Origin: Polysphondylium violaceum
Lineage: Eukaryota; Evosea; Eumycetozoa; Dictyosteliales; Dictyosteliaceae
DNA length: 35,856 bases
NCBI GenBank assembly: GCA_000277445.1
Contig: AJWJ01000231.1
Coordinates: forward strand, 1-35,856
Reading direction: 5' to 3'
Part shown: piece after piece, positions 1 to 9,264 of the stretch
Layout: each line of letters starts with the position of its first letter
Position numbering within the stretch: the first letter of the stretch is position 1
Made by a program: the position numbers and the translations under genes
The notes under the pieces: generated by a model
Told to the model about the DNA's origin: nothing
Databases searched by the model: none
The model's input: the letters and a program-made list of their open reading frames with translations, nothing else

Positions 1-976
1 TTGTTATTGTTGTTGTTGTTGGTGGATAGCCTTGTTGTGGAGGATAGCCTTGTTGTGGTGGTTGTTGTGGAGGGTAGCCTCGTTGTTGTGGATAACCTTG
101 TTGTGGATAACCTTGTTGAGGATAACTTTGTTGAGGATAACCTTGTTGTTGAAGATAACCTTGTTGTTGTGGATAGCCTTGTTGTAGTGGATAGCCTTGT
201 TGAGGATAACCTTGTTGTGGTGGATAGCCCTGTTGTTGTGGTGGTTGTTGTGGAGGGTAGCCTTGTTGTGGTGGATAGCCTTGTTCAGGAGGATAACCTT
301 GTTGAGGTGGATAACTTTGTTGTTGTGGATAGCCTTGTTCAGGAGGATAACCTTGTTGTGGATAACTTTGTTGTTGTGGATAGCCTTGTTGTGGAGGATA
401 GCCTTGTTGTGGTGGATAGCCTTGTTGTTGTGGATAATCTTGTTGTTGTGGATAACCTTGTTGAGGATAACCTTGTTGTGGATAACCTTGTTGAAGATAA
501 TCTTGTTGTGGATAACCTTGTTGTTGAGGATAACCTTGTTGTTGTGGATAACCTTGTTGTTGTGGATAACCTTGTTGTGGTTGTTGTGGAGGGTAGCTTT
601 GTTGAGTTGGCTTTTCTAAACTAATTGGTTGATATGGTTGTGGTGGTGAGTAATATTGTGGTTGAGGTTGTTGAGATTGTTGTTGTAATGGTGGTTGTGT
701 TTCTGTTAATACTGTTGTTTTTACTAACAGTGGTATCTTATCCCGAATTGTACAATCTGAATTTGGTAGTGAATAACCTTCATTTGACAAGATAGAGTAA
801 AAGGAAGAGTCACCGAATATTTGATCATAAACAGGTTCTTTGATTCCATATTCATGTCCACTCTCAACTAGAGCACTCTCTGTTGAGGGGGAATCATCAC
901 CTTTTACTCCATCAGGTGGGAATAGTTTATTAATTACATCAAAATCGTAGTAAGCATTGATTTCATTATCCGACAT
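1..976 (-). CDS. GYPQQ-repeat low-complexity protein, 3' end off window
   Basis: The frame is open from an ATG at 976 down to the left edge, giving about 325 codons with no stop, so this is the 5' part of a larger gene. The first 95 or so residues are acidic and non-repetitive, starting [22 protein letters not shown]-rich linker follows, then more than 30 tandem [11 protein letters not shown] or GYPQQQ units up to the edge. Such Gly-Tyr-Pro-Gln tails occur in dictyostelid annexin VII and in various membrane-associated or RNA-binding proteins. Annexin VII carries the repeat at its very N-terminus, without an acidic lead, so identity is open. I do not recognise the N-terminal part. The ATG lies in an A/T-only context after a poly-A stretch, which is usual for this genome. 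Confidence 0.75.
   Translation of the reverse strand, partial: MSDNEINAYYDFDVINKLFPPDGVKGDDSPSTESALVESGHEYGIKEPVYDQIFGDSSFYSILSNEGYSLPNSDCTIRDKIPLLVKTTVLTETQPPLQQQSQQPQPQYYSPPQPYQPISLEKPTQQSYPPQQPQQGYPQQQGYPQQQGYPQQQGYPQQDYLQQGYPQQGYPQQGYPQQQDYPQQQGYPPQQGYPPQQGYPQQQSYPQQGYPPEQGYPQQQSYPPQQGYPPEQGYPPQQGYPPQQPPQQQGYPPQQGYPQQGYPLQQGYPQQQGYLQQQGYPQQSYPQQGYPQQGYPQQRGYPPQQPPQQGYPPQQGYPPTTTTIT
16..600. repeat. 15-bp tandem repeat array coding for GYPQQ units
   Basis: The array is built from degenerate 15-bp units of the form GGTTATCCACAACAA (minus strand), interspersed with 12- and 18-bp variants. All length changes are multiples of three, so the frame stays open throughout. This indicates the array is selected as coding sequence and has grown by slippage or unequal exchange. 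Confidence 0.9.
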
Positions 977-1288
977 TATTATATATAATCTGTTGTTATG
1001 GTGTGAGTATAAATTAATTATGGTGATTAGAAAAAAAAAAAAAAAAAAACAACAAAAATATTCAGTTTCCCTTTAAAGAAAGACACGTTTTGGTTGTTCA
1101 CAAGTATGTTATCTGAGTGATGTCTCTACGAGTTTTAAAACTTGTCTGGAATTTTCCTTGGTTGTTTTAAATTATTTCAGATCGATTATGTAAAATCTTT
1201 CTTGCTAAAGACTGATTTATCTGGGTTTTTTTTTTTTTTGTGATTGCAATACTTTTTTGAATTGTTGTCAGTCGTTCAAATCTGACAG
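977..1288. other. A+T-rich intergenic, no gene seen
   Basis: This stretch lies upstream of the GYPQQ gene and contains poly-A and poly-T runs, including A-runs near 1030. I see no coding frame with plausible codon use, no RNA gene and no clear TATA box. Confidence 0.6.
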
Positions 1289-1785
1289 TCAATGTATTTG
1301 ATATTTGATGATATCAGCAGCTGTTGTAGGAGCCAACTCAATATCTTCTCCACGAGCAAGTTGTTGGACCATGTGACCAACACCATCAATACCATTAATA
1401 GGGTTCCCATCTGTTTGAGGATTCTCATCCAAACCCCTTTTATGAAAAGGGCCGCAGAATTAGATGATACTATCATTGTACTAGAGTTGGAATTAATTTG
1501 TTATTGTTTTCTCAATTGAGAAACATTATAAATGTTGCTAGGTGAGCAAAAAATAAATTAAAATGGGTGATTTCTTTTCTACATCCAAAAATTTAATTGA
1601 GATATTTTTATCAGTATTAAGAAACCTCAATCCATTTGACCTATTGATCGATTGATCAAATATTTATAAATGTGGATGTGTTTTTTTTGTTTTTTTTTTT
1701 TTGAAAAACTCATCTTTTGGAAAAGTGACACCAAAATAAAAAAAGATTCGAATTATCCAAAACAATAATTATACTTACCAGGCAT
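1289..1785 (-). pseudogene. Possible small two-exon gene with a one-base frame break
   Basis: A strong donor follows a tiny first exon, ATGCCTG at 1785-1779, immediately followed by GTAAGT. An acceptor TAG at 1472-1470 would give exon 2 the reading MPVSSNSAALFIKG. About 1432, at AAAAGGGG, the coding-like signal shifts by one base into a frame reading GLDENPQTDGNPINGIDGVG and on to ADIIKYQIH, then TGA at 1291-1289. That second frame has typical codon use for this genome, whereas the continuing first frame does not. One extra G in the run would join them into a protein of about 64 aa. It could be an assembly error, a recent pseudogene or a chance frame. The intron (309 nt) would be long for this window. 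No family is recognised. Confidence 0.35.
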
Positions 1786-2353
1786 AGGTGTTTTTTGAAT
1801 TTTTTTTTCCAATTTTTTTTTAAAATTTTTTTTGTTTTTTTTTTTTGTTTTGAATTTTTTTTTTTTTTGTTTTATAAAAATCTGATACCCAAACGCGATC
1901 GTTTCCTCCCATTCCTATTTATTGTTTGGTGTGTTTTTTTCCACTGGTAAAAATAAATTTATTTATACATATCTATAGATAAGTAGGTAGGTAATTGATA
2001 AGTCCGTCACAAATAAACTTTCATATGTGTGTTGTAGTTTCTGTAATTCTTGATTCCTAATCTAAACAAAACAAATCCTTCCAATGCTGTGTTTGTTTAT
2101 AACAGAATAGGGTCTATTGCTCTCGCCCAGGCCATTTTTTTTTAATTTTAAAATTTTTTTTTTTTTTTTCTACCCCAAATATCTATATCACTTTTCACTT
2201 CCGCCGTTTAGTGTGTTTTTCAACAAGAAAAGATTCACATTAAACACAACGCACAACAAACATCATCACTATAAATAAATATTTAAACGATTAGTTTGTT
2301 GAAATTAACTATTATATATTATAGTACACTTTTATATATAGAGCGTAAATAAA
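1786..2353. promoter_or_regulatory. Intergenic promoter region upstream of the ammonium transporter
   Basis: This is very A+T-rich sequence with many T-runs (1800-1870 and 2140-2170). The final 60 bases, containing TATATATTATAG and TTTTATATATAG, are the likely core promoter of the plus-strand transporter. No other gene is visible. Confidence 0.5.
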
Positions 2354-3767
2354 ATGACAAATTCAACAACATCAAATGACTATCTAAATTGTGATGGTCA
2401 AATCCAACCAGACACAGGTGATACAACATGGGTTTTATTATCAACTATTTTAGTACTTGGTATGATGCCCGCTTTAGCCTTTTTTGAAGCTGGTTTATTA
2501 AGAAGTAAAAACACTCTTTCCATCATTACACAAATTGTCTCTGGTATTGTAGTTTTAACAGTCATGTGGCAAGCTTTTGGTTATTCATTAACCTTTGGTC
2601 CAAGTCAAGTAAGTAGTTTGTTATTACCTATTACTACTATTTATTCTCATATATATTAATAACCATAACTACCCCTATTAGCATGGTATTATTGGAAACT
2701 TGAATCATGCATTCCTTATGGGAGTTTCATATAAAGATTGTAGTCCAAATGCTAAATATATTCCATCAGCTGCCTATGCAATGTTTATGATGATGTTTGC
2801 AAATATTACACCACTTTTGATGACAGGTGCCTATGCTGAAAGAGTCAAGTACAAGGCATTTATTATTTTCACTGTATTTTGGGAGATTATTGTATTCTAT
2901 CCAGTCGCACATTGGATTTGGGGTGGCGGTTGGTTACAAAGAATGGGTGTATTGGATTTTGCCGGTGGTATTGTCATTCACACTAGTGCAGGTGTTGGTG
3001 GTTTAGTTTGTGCTTTATATTTGGGAAAGAGAAAGGGTTTCGAAAAGTATGGTGGTGAATTCCCACCATCCAACATCCCATTGGCCGCCTTGGGTGCCGC
3101 TTTATTATGGATGGGTTGGTTTGGTTTCAATGCCGGTTCCGCTCTTGCCGCTGGCTCTGTTGCCACCTCTGCCGTCGCCAGTACCCAAATTGGTGGTAGT
3201 TTTAGCGCTATTGTTTGGATCGCCCTCTCTTGGTTAAAGGGCAAGCCAACCACCGTTGCTGTCATCAATGGTGTCATTGCCGGTCTTGCTGGTATCACCC
3301 CTGCCTCTGGTTTCATCAACAATCAATACTCTATTGGTTTGGGTGTTGTTTTGGGTCTCTCTTCCTACTTTAGCGTCGTATTACTTAAACACAAACTCCA
3401 CATTGACGATGCTCTCGATGTCAGTTCCGTCCATGGTCTCACTGGTATCATTGGTGCCATCGCCATTGGCTTTTGCAGTCAAAAATCCATAAACGAAAAT
3501 GGTGCCGATGGTTTATTCTATGGTAATGCCCATCTTTTAGGTGTACAAGTGTTGGCCGTCGTTGTCGTCGCTGCCTGGGCCGGTCTTGTTACCTTTGTTT
3601 TACTAGTTTTAATCAACAGATTTGTCGGTCTCAAGATTGATGAAGCCGAAGAAGAGTTAGGTCTCGATTTAGTTGAACATGGTGAATACGCCTATCATAA
3701 CATCGCTCTCACTGGTCATGAACATCATTACGCTCAAATTAATGATGCTCGTGATTTATTTAAATAA
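2354..3767 (+). CDS. Ammonium transporter, Amt/MEP/Rh family
   Basis: This polytopic plasma- or endomembrane ammonium channel conducts NH3/NH4+; in dictyostelids such transporters also feed ammonia signalling that controls slug migration and culmination. Exon 1 is 2354-2608 and exon 2 is 2682-3767, separated by a 73-nt GTAAGT...TTAG intron in phase 0. The spliced protein is 446 aa, a normal family length. Visible landmarks are the FFEAGLLRSKN segment in TM1-2, AYAERVKYKAF and the FYPVAHWIWGGGWL block, DFAGG with the conserved Asp near residue 177, the first pore His near 185 (GGIVIHTSAG), and the second near 336 (SVHGLTGIIGA). The twin-His pair is intact, so a working channel is expected. Dictyostelids have three paralogues (AmtA, AmtB, AmtC), and I cannot assign this one. 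Codon use becomes more C-ending after about 3060, suggesting high expression. Confidence 0.96.
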
Positions 3768-4062
3768 AATACTAAAAAAAAAAGTAAATAAATAAAATAA
3801 AAGAAATGTTTAATATTGTAATTATTACTATAATAGGTTTAGTTTTGAAGTTGGCTTTCTTATTTTGTTTATGATGAAACCTTTATTTCTTTTTTTTTTT
3901 ACACAATAGTTTTTTTCCTAAAATGAGTGGAGTGTATCTCTTGGTTTCCTTTTCCTTTTCCCTTCCCAAAAAAATTTAAAAAACTACTCTATGAGATTAA
4001 ATTGAATAAATACAATTTACAATTATTTATATATGATATATTACTAATAACAATACACCACA

Positions 4063-4898
4063 CTAACTACAACATTGGTTATTATCATTTTCATAAGTAC
4101 TATTTATATTTCTTTGTTGTTGTAGTTGTTGTTGTTGGATTTGTTGTCGGTAGAGGGATTGATTTTGAGTTTGATATTGTTTGTGAAGTTGTTGTTGTTT
4201 TTGTATCTCTTGCATATATTTCGTGTGTTTATCTATAATTAATTTCTTTGCAATCTCTAAAAACATTGGTTCTATATTCTCATTATCTTTTGCAGATGTT
4301 TCAAAATACATCGCTTTAATTTCATCTGCAAACTGTTTTGCAGTTTCTCTTTTAACTTGTCTTTTATGTTGTAAATCCATTTTATTTCCACATACTACCA
4401 TTACTATACGTTGTTGAATTGATAAATATATGTTAATATCCATATCCATCTACAAATACAAATAATAATCATCAATAAATACCAATTTCTTCCTGTATAT
4501 TTGCTTTTAATTCTTCGACCCATTCTTTTACAGTGTCAAACGTTTTCTGCAGACACATATCAAATACTAAAATAGCTACACAAGCACCTCTATAATACAT
4601 TGGAGTTAATGATCTAAATCTATCTTGACCTGCTGTGTCCCATATTAAAAATTTTATTTTATTCCCTTCCAAATTTCTATTGTATTGTATAGATTAGATT
4701 AGATTAGATGGTGTTCTTTTTGTTTTAAATTTGAAACAAAAAAACATACATTGTTTTCGTTAGAAAAGAGGCTCCTATCGTAGGAGTTGGTCTTTTATTA
4801 AATATGCCTTCTGCATATCTAAGTGATATCGCTGTTTTCCCAACATCTGAACTCCCCAACAATACTACTTTACTTTCAAATGATGATGTACTATCCAT
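4063..4898 (-). CDS. Rab-family small GTPase, Rab22/31-like
   Basis: This is a membrane-trafficking GTPase. The three exons are 4898-4750, 4676-4483 and 4403-4063. The introns are 73 nt (phase 2) and 79 nt (phase 1). The second acceptor was chosen at TATAG (4405-4404) because it yields ...EEIVMVVCGNKMDL with exactly the Rab5/22 spacing between WVEEL and NKMD; a nearer TAG would give a stop. The spliced length is 227 aa. All G motifs are present: P-loop GSSDVGKT, switch I TIGASFLTKT (close to Rab22/31), WDTAGQDRF, GNKMDL and ETSAKD. The C-terminus is a Gln-rich hypervariable tail ending NQCCS, a dicysteine suited to geranylgeranylation. An upstream in-frame ATG at 5009 would add 37 low-complexity residues; I favour 4898 because the Rab fold starts directly after it. 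Endosomal function is inferred from similarity. Confidence 0.92.
4691..4712. repeat. TTAGA pentanucleotide repeat inside Rab intron 1
   Basis: About four direct copies of a 5-bp unit (AGATT/TTAGA) lie within the 73-nt first intron of the Rab gene. It looks like a simple microsatellite with no further signal. Confidence 0.7.
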
Positions 4899-5564
4899 GT
4901 TTATCTCTATATCTATTTCTATATCTATAATTTCGTTGTTGTTTTGTTGTTTTATTGTTGTATTGTTGTTATATATGCGTGTTTTGGGGGTGGTTGTGTT
5001 TATATACAAATTGTGGTGGTGATAGGATGAAAAACAATAGAAAAAAAATAAAAAAAAAGGCTTCCTATGTATAGATAAATGAATTATTATGTCCTAATAT
5101 TAGAAAAAGTAAAGTGGATGGAGAATCAAACACAACACCTGGTAGGGAGAAGTAATTTTTTTTTGTTTTTTAAAAAAATTAATAGATTTTTCGCCTCTGA
5201 TTTTTTAGGTCATGACATTTTTTTTTTCATCATCATTTTCAAAATATCTCCTGATGACAAGAAATCATCAACACACTTTTAAATATAAGTGTAGAAGTGG
5301 TTGTTTATAACAAATGTTTTTTGATTGTAGAGAAAGTATCTCGATCTTTTGAAAAAAAATGAGATAATAGACTTGATTTTATAGATACATATAGATTATT
5401 ATATTAACAATTTAGAAAATATTTCAAGAGAGTATGGACCAATGAGCAGGGAAAGACAGAGTCATTGATGAGATTTCTAAAAGTCTCCCCCCCCCCCCTT
5501 TTCATAAACGAAAAAAAAAAAAATTATGAGAAAAAATTCAGTTTTGATAAATAGATATTGATAT
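4899..5564. promoter_or_regulatory. Divergent promoter region, Rab (minus) and Gemin2 (plus)
   Basis: This region separates two divergently transcribed genes. It contains T- and A-runs and a 12-base poly-C run (5487-5498) followed by poly-A. Short open frames here have poor composition and are not credible genes. The Rab 5' leader or an N-terminal extension would lie at 4899-5009. Confidence 0.5.
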
Positions 5565-6490
5565 ATGGATGAATTTCAAGCAAGAGCATTTGATATAGAA
5601 GGTGAAGAGGAGCCTGATGATAACGAACCATTGACAGGTGAGGAATATATTAAAAGAGTGAGATGGCAAGCAAAAAGATGTCCGTCAGTTGTCATTGCAG
5701 ATATAGATTACAGTAAACTAAAGATAACTGCTCCCTCGAAAACATACTTTACTTTACCACCAAAACTACCCAAGTGTAAAAAAGAGTTATTACCTAAACA
5801 TGATTGGGAGACTCTATTCTTGTCTGAATTTTCTCAACTTAGACAAAAGTTACAATATTTAGAATCAAATAATACAAGTAGTCATAGTAGTAATAATAGC
5901 TCAACAAAGTTACCTCATATAAATGATAAAAGATCATGGTATATATTTTGTTTTGGAAGCAATAATAACAATAGCAATAATAAAAATGAAAATGAAGAAA
6001 GTGATGACGATCAGGACGATGAAATGGAACAAAATGATAACAATGATGAGGATGAAAAAACAAAAGAATTTTATCAATCATCTCAACCTTTGTCAGGTAA
6101 TTTACCAACATTTAGTTTAGTTAAAAGATTGGATCATGTTATGGTTGTAAATTTAGTAAACTATCATATTGAATGGTTAGAGAAAAGATATTTAACAAAA
6201 GAAAGATCCTATTGGCTTTATATTTTATTTTTAGTACTAGAGAAACCTATAGATTCTGATACAAGTTCAAATTTAAGATCATTATTAAGAAGATTAGCTT
6301 ACTTTAGATCAAAGATTGTATGTATATTGTATTTTATAATTTGAATATATCAACTAATATTGTTATTCATTCATTATTAATATAGGAATCGACCAAAGAT
6401 TCTTTATTACCATCTATTAATATATTAATGACAATAGTTGGTCAATATTTTGGACAACAAGAACCAGGTGATATTCAAACTATTGATTGA
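5565..6490 (+). CDS. gemin2: Gemin2 / SMN-interacting protein 1
   Basis: Gemin2 is the conserved core of the SMN complex, which loads Sm proteins onto U snRNAs in the cytoplasm. Exon 1 is 5565-6317 and exon 2 is 6386-6490, with a 68-nt phase-0 intron (GTATGT...ATAG). The product is 285 aa, close to the usual 280. Family landmarks are the N-terminal EEYIKRVRWQAKRCPSVVIA block (human EYLRRVQIEAAQCPDVVVA), the central SLVKRLDHVMVVNLVNYHIEWL segment, YWLYILFLVLEKPID, and the C-terminal LLPSINILMTIVGQYFGQ spliced from exon 2. A dictyostelid-type Asn/Asp/Glu-rich insertion interrupts the middle, at about residues 100-170. An SMN partner is not in this window. Confidence 0.93.
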
Positions 6491-6552
6491 AGAAAAATAA
6501 ATTCTGTACACATATATACACACAATCATTAATCATCTATCTATTTATTGCA

Positions 6553-8376
6553 TTACATTATATTAATTAAAATAAAGAAGTATAAAGGTAAGATAAGATT
6601 ATCAATTTGTGAGGTGGATGCCTCGATAATTGCACACAAGAGAGATGTTGAAAATATTTTAAATATCTCTGTGGTGGAAAAGGTGATGGTGTATTGGGTG
6701 ATGAGGAATAGACTAAACAGAGTGGTTGATATGGCAAATGCTAGAGTGCCTTCGAGGGATTTTGTCGATCCAAACCATTTACGTGAACCGTGCTTTACAC
6801 CGATATAGGATGCCATAGTGTCGCCAACACCAATCGTTAAAATGCCCGCAAAGGGCGAGAGGGGATGATAGGTGGGTGTTTGATTGGTATTGAGAATGTC
6901 GATAAAGAATGTAAGAAACAACGGAATGGAGCAGCCAAGGAGCAGATAGATGTGGGTGAGTGTGATGGGACCAGAGTCACGAGAGTCGAGGAACCTGTTC
7001 ATGTAGGTCTTGACAATGGACGCCAAAGGAGGCACCATGGCATATTTGAGCAACTCGAGCAAGAGTAATACACTGATTGACACTGCATAGCTGAGAACCA
7101 TAAAGGGGCTTTGGTGGTAGAGGATCGGAGGGGTAAACATGAGAATGGCCAGTATGTGGAAATACTTTCTCGATATAATCATTGGGATGTTTGAGTGAAT
7201 GGATGGTTGGTACGAGTACACGGTAAAGAGGAGTAGTGTGCTCCAAATGGCCATGATAAACATCAGTGATGGCTGGGCGCCAATGAATGCAAACACCCAG
7301 ACAAAGGGATCGTCACCAAGGAGATAAAAGAGGATGGGGTACAGGATAAACGATACGATCGAAAAGGCAATGATGTAGAATGAAAGGATGGATTTAATGG
7401 GAACGTTGTGGTTGTGCAATGAAGATGTAGACAAGGTGCCCGGTGTGGCAGCAATTGATGCTGTGGCGGCTTGTTGGACGAGATGATATCTGTGTAGGTT
7501 GGATACAACCTTGAATAGATACTGTACAATAATGATAAACAGCGAGCCAACAATGAGGGTAAATATACAGATGAGTATCTTTTCATTGACAGAGAATGTG
7601 TCGGCAATGGCTCGCTTGCCATTCATTCTGAGCAATACGCTGTAAAAGAATCTTATTGTTTCGCTCGTCAAACAGGTAATCATTTGGGCCAAAATGGATG
7701 CTTCACACAGAGTAAAGCATTGGGGAAGATTGAATAGCAGCATCTGTGTCACTATCAAGTAGAATAGATTGAATAGATAAAATGCGACAGTCGATATAAA
7801 CACTGAGCTACTGTTACTCTCGCTCGTGAGAAAAGTAAAGTGGTAGATGACAATAGGCAAATACAACACACAGATACTCGCTAGCAAGAACGTTGACTTG
7901 AGTCTATCGTTTTTAAACAACACTACAATATACAACAAGATGGGCGACAGACACATCGACAGCCAATAGAATGCCAGTATATGTGATGAGGACGACAGTG
8001 TGTAGGACGAGGTGGTGTAGATACCGACAAACGATAGATCTAGTGTTTGCGACTTGATAAACAGTGTCAACAACACTGCAGGCAAAACCGACACGCCAAT
8101 GACAAGCCCTCCATCAGCACCCGGTCTGTGCACCTGTGATAGCTGCGAATGGCCATGTTGGACCGCATATTGGAGATTATAGTTGGTAAACAAGGCAATA
8201 AATAAATAAACAAAGTGTAATATAGAGGGCAACGACACAATCAGTATGTATATAAATGGCGAGCCAGTCTGATTGATTGCCACAGCACTCGAGTAGTATA
8301 TATACTGAAAGTTTAGCACCAACAACACGGATGCCGATATGATAAACTCAACCCATGTATGAATGGTTATTTTCAT
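6553..8376 (-). CDS. dolk: Dolichol kinase (DOLK/SEC59 family)
   Basis: This ER membrane enzyme phosphorylates dolichol with CTP to make dolichyl phosphate, the lipid carrier for N-glycosylation, GPI anchors and O-mannosylation. It is a single exon of 607 aa (human enzyme 538), highly hydrophobic with about 13-15 membrane segments. The C-terminal third carries the family signatures: RKYFH, LLELLKYAMVPPL, RFLDSRDSGPITLTHIYLLLG, PFAGILTIGVGDTMAS (the CTP-binding region), KSLEGT and IIEASTSQIDNLILPLY. The extra length lies in the divergent N-terminal and middle transmembrane part. The sequence is noticeably richer in G+C than neighbouring genes. Its 3' end lies 62 bp beyond the Gemin2 stop, in convergent orientation. 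The start at 8376 is the first in-frame ATG and opens directly into a transmembrane segment. Confidence 0.94.
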   Translation of the reverse strand: MKITIHTWVEFIISASVLLVLNFQYIYYSSAVAINQTGSPFIYILIVSLPSILHFVYLFIALFTNYNLQYAVQHGHSQLSQVHRPGADGGLVIGVSVLPAVLLTLFIKSQTLDLSFVGIYTTSSYTLSSSSHILAFYWLSMCLSPILLYIVVLFKNDRLKSTFLLASICVLYLPIVIYHFTFLTSESNSSSVFISTVAFYLFNLFYLIVTQMLLFNLPQCFTLCEASILAQMITCLTSETIRFFYSVLLRMNGKRAIADTFSVNEKILICIFTLIVGSLFIIIVQYLFKVVSNLHRYHLVQQAATASIAATPGTLSTSSLHNHNVPIKSILSFYIIAFSIVSFILYPILFYLLGDDPFVWVFAFIGAQPSLMFIMAIWSTLLLFTVYSYQPSIHSNIPMIISRKYFHILAILMFTPPILYHQSPFMVLSYAVSISVLLLLELLKYAMVPPLASIVKTYMNRFLDSRDSGPITLTHIYLLLGCSIPLFLTFFIDILNTNQTPTYHPLSPFAGILTIGVGDTMASYIGVKHGSRKWFGSTKSLEGTLAFAISTTLFSLFLITQYTITFSTTEIFKIFSTSLLCAIIEASTSQIDNLILPLYFFILINIM

Positions 8377-8644
8377 TTTATATGATTATTATTATTATAA
8401 CTATTATTATTATCTGTAGTGTGGTGTGTCTATACTAATACATCATTGATTGATAATGCAAGTAGTTTGTGTCCAAAAGAGGATCCAAATATGCTTAGTT
8501 TGCATTTTTTTCTTTTTTTTTTTTTGAAAATAATATTTTTTTTTTTTTTTGGTTATTCCTTTTCTTTTGAGAATCGAATAATATATATAGATAGAGACAC
8601 CGTGTTGTCTATGTGGCGCCTTACTATATTCAATCATTTAACAG
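8377..8644. promoter_or_regulatory. Divergent promoter, dolichol kinase and small membrane protein
   Basis: This short divergent region carries T-runs at 8510-8550 and an isolated GGCGCC hexamer at 8615-8620, 25 bp before the plus-strand start. The same hexamer occurs upstream of H3 and ORC3. Confidence 0.4.
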
Positions 8645-8863
8645 ATGGAGAGATACTATAGTAGTGTCAAAGAAAGAAATGATTCCAAAGAATTGGAAAT
8701 AGAAATAACAGATGATGATGATATCGATGATGATAAAGCTAGTAAATTAACTTTTGTCGAAAAGTATGGAATCAATAGTTGTCTTATTAGTAGAGTAATC
8801 ATATTTACTATTATTCTTTGTTGGATTCTTTTTATTTTATATTCTGCCCATAGTTTGTTATAG
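8645..8863 (+). CDS. Small acidic protein with one C-terminal membrane segment
   Basis: A 72-aa frame starting MERYYSSVKERNDSKELEIE has an Asp-rich stretch (residues 22-31), then LTFVEKYGINSCL, then one hydrophobic segment of about 20 residues (ISRVIIFTIILCWILFILYS) near the C-terminus. The layout fits a tail-anchored protein. Two TAG stops end it. Codon use is typical of real genes here. The bases before the ATG (TTTAACAG) also resemble a splice acceptor, so an upstream exon cannot be excluded, although none is obvious. No family is recognised. Confidence 0.5.
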   Translation: MERYYSSVKERNDSKELEIEITDDDDIDDDKASKLTFVEKYGINSCLISRVIIFTIILCWILFILYSAHSLL

Positions 8864-9264
8864 TAGTAAAAATGGTAATAGTAATAGTGATAGAAAGAGC
8901 AATATTGGTGAAACAGTGATAAGATAGTATTATACTAGATACGAAATGCTTCACTCTGTAATATACAACGTGATAGTAGTACTTTCCCAATCAAAGCAAC
9001 ATTGACACATGTTGTAGTCAATCTAGATGGTAATAGTTGTCACACACAAATTATTTAGTATTGGCCAATATAAAACTAAATAAAACTAATCAGAAATGTA
9101 TCATCTATAAATAAATAATCCTGTGATTTAAACATCCTTTGAAAGAAATAGATATTTTCTAGGAAAATGATGTTTTTCAAAAATGGTCAACGCAAATTTA
9201 AAGTTTTTTTTCTTTTTTTTTTTTATAGTGTGTAGTGTAAAGATACTAGATACGCGATAGATAA
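8864..9264. other. Intergenic, no gene seen
   Basis: A+T-rich sequence between two plus-strand genes. A poly-T block at 9205-9225 precedes the next start. No RNA gene or convincing short frame is visible. Confidence 0.5.

Noticed and set aside
1292-1519. Plus-strand frame MYLIFDDISSCCRSQ opposite the candidate small gene
   Set aside because: Composition is unlike neighbouring genes, and the minus-strand reading explains the third-position pattern better.
4404-4449. Extension of Rab exon 3 upstream to an ATG reading MDMDINIYLSIQQ
   Set aside because: Including it breaks the invariant spacing between the WVEEL helix and NKMD and gives no in-phase splice. Using the acceptor at 4405-4404 restores exact family spacing.
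8419-8661. 80-codon frame with Phe runs overlapping the small membrane protein start
   Set aside because: It is made largely from poly-T tracts and overlaps a better frame.
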